DNA of 14,027 bases from positions 1 through 14,027 of the forward strand of contig CAUHLX010000033.1 of the NCBI GenBank assembly GCA_959606705.1, in the 5' to 3' direction. Positions 6,336 to 12,980 of this stretch are shown piece after piece (positions within the stretch are counted from its first letter, which is position 1; every line of letters begins with the position of its first letter). The notes under the pieces are model-generated. The model was given only the letters and a program-made list of their open reading frames with translations, was not told the DNA's origin and did no database searches. The translations under genes were made by a program, and so were the position numbers. This DNA comes from an uncultured Bacillota bacterium (GTDB lineage Bacteria > Bacillota > Clostridia > Peptostreptococcales > Anaerovoracaceae).

Positions 6336-9300
6336 ATGAAAGAAAAACAGGACAAAATGAGCAGGGAAACGATGACGGACGAGAAGGTACTGATCGACGC
6401 CCTGGAGGAAATCGTCTATGTCAGCGATCCGGAGACCTATGAGCTGCTGTATATCAATGAGCAGGGGAAAAAGGCGCTGGGTTTGGGCGGGAATCCTACG
6501 GGCAAGTGCTATCACTTGATCCAAATGAAGGACTCACCCTGTGAGTTCTGTACTACGTCGGTCCTGAATTTCGAGGATTTTTACGTTTGGGAATACACCA
6601 ATCCTCGGAACGGCCGGCACTATCTTCTTAAAGATAAGCTGATCCGCTGGCACGGAAAGGACGTGCGGATGGAGTTGGCCGTGGACATCACGGACAAGGA
6701 AAACACCAGCCGGGCGGTGCGGAACAAGCTGACCATCGAACAGACGCTGGTGGACTGCATCCGCATGCTTTCCTCGGACAGCGACATGGACCGGGCGGTG
6801 CAGATGGTTTTGGCCGGCATCGGTGAATTTCATCAGGCGGACCGCGCCTACCTCTTTGAAATCGACAAAGAGCGGGATCGGGTGAGCAACACCTACGAAT
6901 GGTGCGCGGAGGGGGTGAACCCCGAAAAGGAAAATCTTCAAAATCTGACCCTGCGGGATATCGGCCACTGGCTGGAAATGTTCAAGAAAGACGGGTCCGT
7001 GGTGATCGAGGAGCTGGAACAGGTCAAAGGGCAGTATCCCCGGGAATACGAGATTCTCAAGCCTCAAGGAATCGAAAGCGTGATCGTGGTGCCGCTGACT
7101 TTAAAGGGCAGCGTGCTGGGGTTTATCGGGGTGGACAATCCGCGCAGTGAAATCAAGGATAGTTCTCTCCTGGATTCTCTGTCCTATTTTGTGATCAACA
7201 GCATGCAGGAACGGAGAATGGAGCAGCAGCTTCGCGTCCTCAGTTATCACGACGGCTTGACCAATCTATACAACCGCAATCGTTATATAAGGTATCTGGC
7301 AAAAAGGGATCCCCAAAGCCTCAAGTCCGCGGGTGCGATTTTTATCGATGTGAACGGTCTTAAGCGGACCAACGACACTTATGGACACGGCGCCGGCGAC
7401 GCGGTGATCGTAGGAATCGCCCGGATTCTCAAACGACATTTTCAGGAGGACGGCATCTACCGCATCGGCGGAGACGAATTCGTGGTGTTCTGCGAAAATT
7501 CGGATTGGGAGAGCTTTGAAAACAAGGTGGAGGGGTTGAAGCGGGAATTTCACCGCCACCGGCAGTACAAGGTGTCCGTGGGATATCACTGGGCGGATCG
7601 GGACATCGATTTGCGGGAATTGGCCCGGACCGCGGACCGCTTGATGTATCTGGACAAACAAAGCTACTATCACGAAATGATCGGCGATTTGGTGGAAAAC
7701 GGGAGCGAGGGTCCGTGTAAAAGCGGGGATGAGGGACTTCTTTCGGAGGACTGCGGCAGTCAGAAAGAGATTCGGCGCAGAATGCTGCAATACGGAGTCG
7801 TCGCCCGGGAGTACTGCGATGAAATTTACGAAGTCAACCTCACGAAAAACACCATGAGCCGGGTGGGACGGATCAACGGAAGACTTTTGGAATGTCCCAC
7901 GAATCAAAGCTATGACGAGGTGATCCTCTACGCCAACGAAAACTTAGTCCATCCGGAGGACCGCAAGAATTTTTCCCGCGTCTTTCAACCGGAACAGATC
8001 AAGGCTTATTTCAGCGGTGACGCGGTGGAATTGAATTTTGATTACCGCCGTCTGAACCAGCAGGGAAAGTATATTTGGGTTTCGGCCGCCTTTAAGAGGA
8101 TTCGTTATCCGGAGGGCTTTGAGGATGCTTCGGATCTGACGTTCCTGTTTCTGCTCAAGGATATCGACGAGCTGGTTTCGGAGAGAGAGCGGGCACGCAG
8201 CCGAGAATACCGATATTCGCTGGCTTTGCAGAATATCTGTGAATTGATCTGTGAGCTGGAAATCGCCACGGATACCTATCACGTGACGATGAATCAGGAT
8301 TACATCGAGGAGCTTCCGGAGTACGGCTGTTACAGCAAGGAGCTGGAAAAGCTGGCTCAAAACCGCATCGATCCCCGGGATCGAAAACGCTGGCTGGCCA
8401 ATATGCGATTGTCCTCTCTCATGGATCGGTTTCTGCGGGAAGGGGTTGAAGCGGTTCAATTCGACTATCGAATCATAGACCGAAAGGGAGAGAGCCGCTG
8501 GCGGCACAACAAGGCGATTTATCTGGCCGGCGACGGAATCTGCGGAGATTCCATACTGATCATCGCCAATGACACGGAAGCGCAGAAGCAAGCGGAACAA
8601 TGGATGCTGGACCATGAATTTACCCGGAGGGAGGCGGAACAGAGGCAGGAGCTGCGCAGCCAGGAAGCGCGATACATAACGATTGTGGAACGGTCGGGCA
8701 GCGGCGTGTTCGAATGGAGTCTGGATGATCACGCTTTTGAGACTCTGGTGGGCTGCGGAGGAGAAGGCTCGATTTACGTTTCCGAACAGTTGAGAAAACA
8801 GTTTGACTTCGACCGGGCGGAGATGGATTTCCTCACATTTCTAATTAAGAAGGATAAGGTGCATCCCGAAGATCGGGAGGCCTTTTGGAGGTTTATTACC
8901 AGGCTTGTATCGGAGGAATATCAGGAGATTACCTGCAGGCTGACCTGTGACGGCGAACGGTATTATTGGTACCGGGTGGGAATGAATTCCGTCTATGATG
9001 CCCATGGGAAGCGCGAGCGGATCATCGGCTCGCTGACGGACGTAGACCAGGAGCTGAGGAGACAGGAGGCGTTTCAAAAGAGGGCCGAACGAGACCCGCT
9101 GACCGGGATCTACAATCAAGCCGCGTTCTATAATCGAATGGATCGCATGCTGGAGGCGCATCCCGACCGGCGGTTTGCCGTGATCATGATGGATATCGAC
9201 AAGTTCAAGGTCGTCAACGATCTCTACGGGATGGACGGCGGAAATCGAGCGCTTCGGGACATAGCGGGTGTGCTGGAGGCTTGTTTGAAAGATCAGGGGC

Positions 9301-10349
9301 TCTGTACCCGGATGTACGCCGACGTGTTCTGCATCTTTACGGAATGCCGGGAGCGCAGCGAGGTGGAACGTCTGATCCTGCAGATTTTAAACGGGATTCG
9401 GAAGACGGAATTCGGTCCGGCGCTCACTCCGTATTTCGGAATCTGCAACGTGGAGCGCAGCGACCAGTCCGCGGTTCAGCTGTGCGAAATGGCGGGCTTT
9501 GCCCATAAGGCGGCAAAGGGCAGCCGCAGCAGGCGCCTGCTGTTTTACGACGATACCATGCGCCAGCGTCTTCTCACGGAAAAGCGCATCGAGGACGAGA
9601 TGGAGCACGCGTTGAAAAGCGGTCAGTTCAAAGTTTATCTCCAGCCGAAATACGATCTGTTTTCGGAGAAGGTGGTGGGGGCCGAGGCGCTGGTCCGCTG
9701 GGAACATCCCGAAGAGGGGATGATCGCGCCGGATCAGTTCGTTCCTCTGTTTGAGAAGAACGGCTTCATCATCGAGCTGGATCACTTTGTCTGGGACGAA
9801 GCCTGCCGGGAGCTCCGCAGCTGGCTGGATCTGGGGTTCGAGCCGCTTCCCATTTCGGTAAATGTTTCCCGCCTGCATTTGAGAGGCTACGATTTGGAAC
9901 AAGAGGTGAAGGATGCGGCGGACCGCCGCGGGATTCCTCATCGCCTTCTGGAGCTGGAATTGACGGAAAGTCTGTTCTTCGAAAACTTGGATCATCTCCG
10001 CAGCGTGCTCAACATGCTGAGAAAGGACGGGTTTGTGCTGAACATGGACGATTTCGGGTCCGGTTATTCCTCGCTGAACATGCTGAAGGACATTTCCGTG
10101 GATACGCTGAAAATTGACAGCGGATTTTTCAACGAGACGGTTTCCACGGAAAAAGGGAAAACAGTGATCCGCCACACGGTGACCATGGCCAAGGAGCTGA
10201 ATATGAAGGTGGTGGCCGAAGGCGTGGAAAATCAAGAAGAGGTGGATTTTTTGAAGGAGATCGGCTGCAGTGAAATTCAAGGGTATTATATCAGCGCTCC
10301 GATTCCCATGGAGGAGTTCGAGCATAAATTCTTAAGATCGCGTTCATAG
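6336..10349 (+). CDS. Cyclic-di-GMP signalling protein with sensory PAS/GAF domains, GGDEF, degenerate GGDEF and EAL
   Basis: This 1337-residue, probably cytoplasmic protein has no membrane segment. Approximate order: PAS-like (10-125) with Cys58, Cys69 and Cys72; GAF (140-295); GGDEF (303-448); three PAS-like regions (about 480-905); second GGDEF (915-1075); EAL (1090-1335). The first GGDEF has an intact GGDEF signature at 378-382 and the metal Asp338, so it should make c-di-GMP; the inhibitory RxxD site is lost (FQED). The second signature is YADVF (994-998), so inactive. The EAL domain keeps Glu1117 (EAL), Asn1176, Glu1211, Asp1238-Asp1239, Lys1259, Glu1295 and Gln1315, so it should hydrolyse c-di-GMP. 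The start at ATG 6336 follows a weak AAGAGA; GTG 6330 is possible. It has its own promoter, and pyrE follows after 14 nt. The stop is TAG directly followed by in-frame TAA. The signal sensed is unknown. Confidence 0.93.
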   Translation: MKEKQDKMSRETMTDEKVLIDALEEIVYVSDPETYELLYINEQGKKALGLGGNPTGKCYHLIQMKDSPCEFCTTSVLNFEDFYVWEYTNPRNGRHYLLKDKLIRWHGKDVRMELAVDITDKENTSRAVRNKLTIEQTLVDCIRMLSSDSDMDRAVQMVLAGIGEFHQADRAYLFEIDKERDRVSNTYEWCAEGVNPEKENLQNLTLRDIGHWLEMFKKDGSVVIEELEQVKGQYPREYEILKPQGIESVIVVPLTLKGSVLGFIGVDNPRSEIKDSSLLDSLSYFVINSMQERRMEQQLRVLSYHDGLTNLYNRNRYIRYLAKRDPQSLKSAGAIFIDVNGLKRTNDTYGHGAGDAVIVGIARILKRHFQEDGIYRIGGDEFVVFCENSDWESFENKVEGLKREFHRHRQYKVSVGYHWADRDIDLRELARTADRLMYLDKQSYYHEMIGDLVENGSEGPCKSGDEGLLSEDCGSQKEIRRRMLQYGVVAREYCDEIYEVNLTKNTMSRVGRINGRLLECPTNQSYDEVILYANENLVHPEDRKNFSRVFQPEQIKAYFSGDAVELNFDYRRLNQQGKYIWVSAAFKRIRYPEGFEDASDLTFLFLLKDIDELVSERERARSREYRYSLALQNICELICELEIATDTYHVTMNQDYIEELPEYGCYSKELEKLAQNRIDPRDRKRWLANMRLSSLMDRFLREGVEAVQFDYRIIDRKGESRWRHNKAIYLAGDGICGDSILIIANDTEAQKQAEQWMLDHEFTRREAEQRQELRSQEARYITIVERSGSGVFEWSLDDHAFETLVGCGGEGSIYVSEQLRKQFDFDRAEMDFLTFLIKKDKVHPEDREAFWRFITRLVSEEYQEITCRLTCDGERYYWYRVGMNSVYDAHGKRERIIGSLTDVDQELRRQEAFQKRAERDPLTGIYNQAAFYNRMDRMLEAHPDRRFAVIMMDIDKFKVVNDLYGMDGGNRALRDIAGVLEACLKDQGLCTRMYADVFCIFTECRERSEVERLILQILNGIRKTEFGPALTPYFGICNVERSDQSAVQLCEMAGFAHKAAKGSRSRRLLFYDDTMRQRLLTEKRIEDEMEHALKSGQFKVYLQPKYDLFSEKVVGAEALVRWEHPEEGMIAPDQFVPLFEKNGFIIELDHFVWDEACRELRSWLDLGFEPLPISVNVSRLHLRGYDLEQEVKDAADRRGIPHRLLELELTESLFFENLDHLRSVLNMLRKDGFVLNMDDFGSGYSSLNMLKDISVDTLKIDSGFFNETVSTEKGKTVIRHTVTMAKELNMKVVAEGVENQEEVDFLKEIGCSEIQGYYISAPIPMEEFEHKFLRSRS

Positions 10350-10363
10350 TAAAGGAGAAAAAG

Positions 10364-11062
10364 ATGGCGAAAACAACAGGATATCAGGAAGCGTTTATTC
10401 ACTTTATGGTGCGGTCCGGGGTTTTGACTTTTGGAGATTTTACCACCAAAAGCGGCCGCAAGACTCCTTATTTCATCAATACGGGCAACTATAAAACCGG
10501 GGCGCAGGCGGCGAAGCTGGGTCAGTTTTACGCGGACTGCGTGATGGCTCATATGGAGAGCGGCGAGATCGGCCGGGAGGTCAACGCACTGTTCGGACCG
10601 GCGTACAAGGGCATTCCCCTGTCGGTGGCCACGGCCATTGCGCTGGCGGAGCGTCATGACCTGGATGTCAATTACTGTTTCAATCGCAAGGAAGCCAAGG
10701 ATCACGGAGAGGGCGGCTCCATGGTGGGTTACAAGCTGAAGGACGGGGACCGGGTTCTGATCATCGAGGATGTCATCACCGCCGGAACGGCCGTACGAGA
10801 GGTTTTTCCCATTTTAAGAGCGGCGGCTGACGTGAAGATCGAAGGGCTGGTCATTTCCGCGGATCGGATGGAGCGGGGCCAAGGGGAGAAAACCGCCATT
10901 CAGGAAATCGAAGAGGAATTCGGAATCAAAACCTATCCCATCGTGACGGTGAGAGAGATCATCGACACGCTTTACGACACGCCGGTGGACGGGAATGTGG
11001 TCATCGATGCGGAGATGAAGGAACGCATGGAGGCTTATTTAGAGCAGTATTGCGTGAAATAA
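10364..11062 (+). CDS. pyrE: Orotate phosphoribosyltransferase
   Basis: Transfers the phosphoribosyl group of PRPP to orotate, giving OMP, the substrate of PyrF. The 232-residue protein has the PRPP-binding signature VLIIEDVITAGTA at residues 131-143. FNRKEAKDHGEGG forms the flexible catalytic loop and FGPAYKGIPL the phosphate-binding region. ATG 10364 has AAAGGAG (10351-10357) 6 nt upstream. It lies 14 nt behind the c-di-GMP gene with no terminator or promoter between, so both should be on one mRNA, apart from the other pyr genes. A terminator follows 25 nt after the stop codon. Confidence 0.96.
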   Translation: MAKTTGYQEAFIHFMVRSGVLTFGDFTTKSGRKTPYFINTGNYKTGAQAAKLGQFYADCVMAHMESGEIGREVNALFGPAYKGIPLSVATAIALAERHDLDVNYCFNRKEAKDHGEGGSMVGYKLKDGDRVLIIEDVITAGTAVREVFPILRAAADVKIEGLVISADRMERGQGEKTAIQEIEEEFGIKTYPIVTVREIIDTLYDTPVDGNVVIDAEMKERMEAYLEQYCVK

Positions 11063-11063
11063 C

Positions 11064-11093
11064 GCATCAAATCCGCCGCTTCCGCAGAAACTA
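11064..11093 (+). promoter_or_regulatory. Weak candidate sporulation (sigma-G/F-like) promoter
   Basis: GCATC (11064-11068) and GAAACTA (11087-11093) are separated by 18 nt. They match 4 of 5 and 5 of 7 positions of the forespore sigma-G-type pattern as I remember it (GHATR and CATWHTA). It was looked for because the next gene is a spore gene with no vegetative promoter. A match this loose may be chance. Confidence 0.2.
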
Positions 11094-11119
11094 TCCTTAT
11101 TAATTTAAGGATAGTTTTT
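11088..11119 (+). terminator. Intrinsic terminator after pyrE
   Basis: A 12-bp stem, AAACTATCCTTA (11088-11099) with TAAGGATAGTTT (11106-11117), closes a six-base loop and runs into TTTTTG. Its T-tract ends only 4 nt before the ribosome binding site of the next gene. Confidence 0.85.
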
Positions 11120-11138
11120 GTATGGGGAGGATGGCCGG

Positions 11139-12569
11139 ATGAAACAACAGGAACAAAACAGTTTCTTTACGCGGACCAGAACGCAGCTTCGCAGTGCTCT
11201 GCCGCTGAAAAAAAGCTTTGATGTCATCGAGCGAAACATTATTGTAGGGGGACGTGAGGTTTCTCTTTACTTTATCGATGGCTTCATCAAAGACGAATTG
11301 ATGCAGAGGATCATGACGGACTTCTTCAAGACCACGGAACAGGAGATGAAGGCGCTGTCCACGGCGGCGGACTTCATTGCCAGAAGGATTCCCTATGTGG
11401 AGGTGTCCGAGGAAACGGACGTCAAGGAAGTGGTGAAGGCCGTGCTGTCGGGACAGACCGCCATGCTGGTGGACACCTACGAACAAGTGATTCTCATGGA
11501 CCTGCGGACCTATCCCGTTCGCGGGGTGGAGGAGCCGGAAAAGGAAAAGACGCTGAGGGGGTCCCGGGATGGCCTGGTGGAAACCATCGTCTTTAATACG
11601 GCGCTGATTCGGCGGAGAGTAAGGGATCAGCGGCTGGTGTTCGCCATGCACACGGTGGGACAGGTATCCAAGACCGACGTGTGTATCGGCTATCTGGAGG
11701 GAGTGGCCGACGAAGCACTGGTCAAGCAGCTGGCGGACCGTTTGGATTCTCTCAACATCGGAAGCCTGACGGTGGGCGATCAGAGTCTGGTGGAGTCCTT
11801 TGGGAAAACCCATTGGTCCAATCCTTTTCCAAAGGTCCGCTACACGGAACGGCCGGATGTGGTGGCGGCTCATTTGGCCGAAGGGAAGTTCGTGGTCATG
11901 GTGGACAACAGCCCCACGGCCATGATCCTTCCCACCGGACTGTTTGATTTTCTTCAGGACGTGGACGATTATTATTTTCCGGTGATCACGGGAAACTATT
12001 TTCGGCTGGTGCGCAATCTCACCATGCTGGCTACGCTGTTTCTCACACCGATTTATCTGCTGCTGTCTCAGAACGGCCTCAGCGGAGAATGGGGCTTCCT
12101 TCTGCCTCAGGAGCCTTACAGCGTCCCTCTGTTCTGGCAGTTCATGCTCCTGGAGCTGGCCATCGACGGGCTGAAGCTGGCGTCGCTGAACACTCCCAGT
12201 TCTCTGGGCATGTCGCTCTCGGTGATCGGGGCGCTGATCCTGGGAGAATTTTCGGTGACGGCCGGGTGGTTTATTCCTCAGACGATTCTCTGTATGGCGG
12301 TGGTGGCGCTGGCCGGATTTTCCCAGCCTAGCATCGAGCTTTCCTACGCCATCAAGTTTATGCGGGTGCTTCTGCTGATCGCTTCCGCGCTCTTCGGCTG
12401 GTGGGGCTTCGGCGGGGGGCTTCTGCTGGAGCTGGTGATCCTGGCCCGCACCAAAACCATCACCGGGACCTCTTATCTCTATCCGCTGATTCCCTTCGAC
12501 GGGCGCAAGCTCCTGGGGTTGCTGGTGCGCACGAAGAAACGGCGGGCCAGCGGGGAAAAGAGGGGATAA
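11139..12569 (+). CDS. Spore germination protein, GerA family (SpoVAF-like)
   Basis: Predicted inner spore membrane protein of the GerAA/SpoVAF family, whose members act in nutrient germinant receptors or in accessory channels for ion release. The 476-residue protein has a soluble N-terminal half with KKSFDVIERNIIVGGREV and YFIDGFIKDELM near residues 24-58, and RGSRDGLVE at 140-148, equivalent to the family RGPREGFVE motif. The C-terminal half (about 290-435) has some five hydrophobic segments, including NTPSSLGMSLSVIGALILGE. It ends with TSYLYPLIPFDGR and a basic tail. The N-terminal wording is closer to SpoVAF than to GerAA, but this rests on memory. ATG 11139 has GGGGAGG (11124-11130) 8 nt upstream. 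There is no gerB, gerC or spoVA neighbour, so it stands alone. Confidence 0.88.
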   Translation: MKQQEQNSFFTRTRTQLRSALPLKKSFDVIERNIIVGGREVSLYFIDGFIKDELMQRIMTDFFKTTEQEMKALSTAADFIARRIPYVEVSEETDVKEVVKAVLSGQTAMLVDTYEQVILMDLRTYPVRGVEEPEKEKTLRGSRDGLVETIVFNTALIRRRVRDQRLVFAMHTVGQVSKTDVCIGYLEGVADEALVKQLADRLDSLNIGSLTVGDQSLVESFGKTHWSNPFPKVRYTERPDVVAAHLAEGKFVVMVDNSPTAMILPTGLFDFLQDVDDYYFPVITGNYFRLVRNLTMLATLFLTPIYLLLSQNGLSGEWGFLLPQEPYSVPLFWQFMLLELAIDGLKLASLNTPSSLGMSLSVIGALILGEFSVTAGWFIPQTILCMAVVALAGFSQPSIELSYAIKFMRVLLLIASALFGWWGFGGGLLLELVILARTKTITGTSYLYPLIPFDGRKLLGLLVRTKKRRASGEKRG

Positions 12570-12674
12570 GGGCCACGGAGGGCGGCAGCCTTTTCCATCT
12601 CCATCCGAAGGCCCGCCGCACCCATGTTTCGGGTGACCACAGGCTGCAATTCGACTTTTTTTGGATTATGATCG

Positions 12675-12714
12675 AATCGGTCGAAAAAAAGGAGCCAATT
12701 TCGACCGATTTTTT
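12675..12714 (+). terminator. Strong hairpin with T-run, likely terminator of the germination gene
   Basis: A perfect 12-bp stem, AATCGGTCGAAA (12675-12686) with TTTCGACCGATT (12699-12710), closes a 12-base loop and is followed by further Ts to 12714. It lies about 105 nt after the germination gene stop codon, inside the AT-rich island. The long loop makes it a less than ideal terminator. Confidence 0.5.
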
Positions 12715-12745
12715 AAATTTAATGAGAAAAAGTCGAAAAGAGCGA

Positions 12746-12782
12746 AATATGATAGCGAAACAAGCTGTTTCGCTTACATATT
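12746..12782. repeat. 37-nt near-palindrome
   Basis: Inner arms AGCGAAACA (12754-12762) and TGTTTCGCT (12766-12774) close a three-base loop. Outer arms AATATG (12746-12751) and CATATT (12777-12782) pair around a symmetric 2x2 mismatch. No T-run follows, so it is not a terminator. It could be a protein-binding site or a structural part of the island. Confidence 0.7.
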
Positions 12783-12868
12783 AACTATAATTTGGAATTT
12801 ATTTCGACCTGAATTACGCTTTTTATTAAAAAAGTCGAAAACGTGTGCCGCGAAGGTCCGGCGCCCTC

Positions 12869-12916
12869 AAAGCCACGACCAAAGCCACGACCAAAGCCGC
12901 GATCAAAATCACGAAA
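12869..12916. repeat. 12-bp tandem repeat, four copies
   Basis: Two exact copies of AAAGCCACGACC (12869-12880 and 12881-12892) are followed by two diverged ones, AAAGCCGCGATC (12893-12904) and AAAATCACGAAA (12905-12916). The last copy merges with the left arm of the terminator. It lies between genes and is too short and spacer-free to be a CRISPR. Confidence 0.8.
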
Positions 12917-12948
12917 AAACTCCCCGAGGACCTGCTCGGGGAGTTTTG
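12914..12948 (-). terminator. Intrinsic terminator of the M20 amidohydrolase gene
   Basis: A 13-bp stem pairs AAAACTCCCCGAG (12916-12928) with CTCGGGGAGTTTT (12935-12947) around a six-base loop. Read on the minus strand it ends in TTTTTT and lies about 33 nt after the stop codon at 12981-12983, so it serves that gene. On the plus strand it has only TTTT and would be weaker. Confidence 0.88.
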
Positions 12949-12980
12949 ATGGAATCCGGATGTTTTTCGAACGGATTCGC

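Larger units (their letters stand above)
12650..12839. repeat. 190-bp AT-rich island with 12-bp terminal inverted repeats (MITE-like candidate)
   Basis: The left end TTCGACTTTTTT (12650-12661) is repeated in perfect inversion at the right end (12828-12839). GC content is about 31% by hand count (58 of 190), against clearly GC-rich neighbours. The core TTCGAC/GTCGAA occurs six times with alternating orientation, at 12650, 12680, 12700, 12732, 12803 and 12834. A 13-bp direct repeat, AAAAAGTCGAAAA, is at 12727-12739 and 12829-12841. The inside holds two hairpins. This fits a small non-autonomous mobile element or a palindromic intergenic repeat. No transposase is present and no clear target duplication is visible beyond AA on each side. 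Confidence 0.45.
12570..12980. other. Intergenic region between convergent genes
   Basis: No convincing gene is seen in these 411 bases. Bases 12570-12649 are GC-rich with only a weak imperfect hairpin (GGCGGCAGCCTT with AAGGCCCGCC). Bases 12650-12839 are an AT-rich repeat island, 12869-12916 a tandem repeat, and 12914-12948 a terminator. The small reading frames here have low-complexity products and no ribosome binding sites. Confidence 0.6.

Noticed and set aside
7266..10325. Possible separate genes for the two halves of the c-di-GMP protein
   Set aside because: The frame is continuous with no internal stop, and I see no convincing ribosome binding site and start in the region between the two halves.
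12869..12916. CRISPR array
   Set aside because: The units are 12 bp and directly contiguous, with no spacers and no cas genes nearby.
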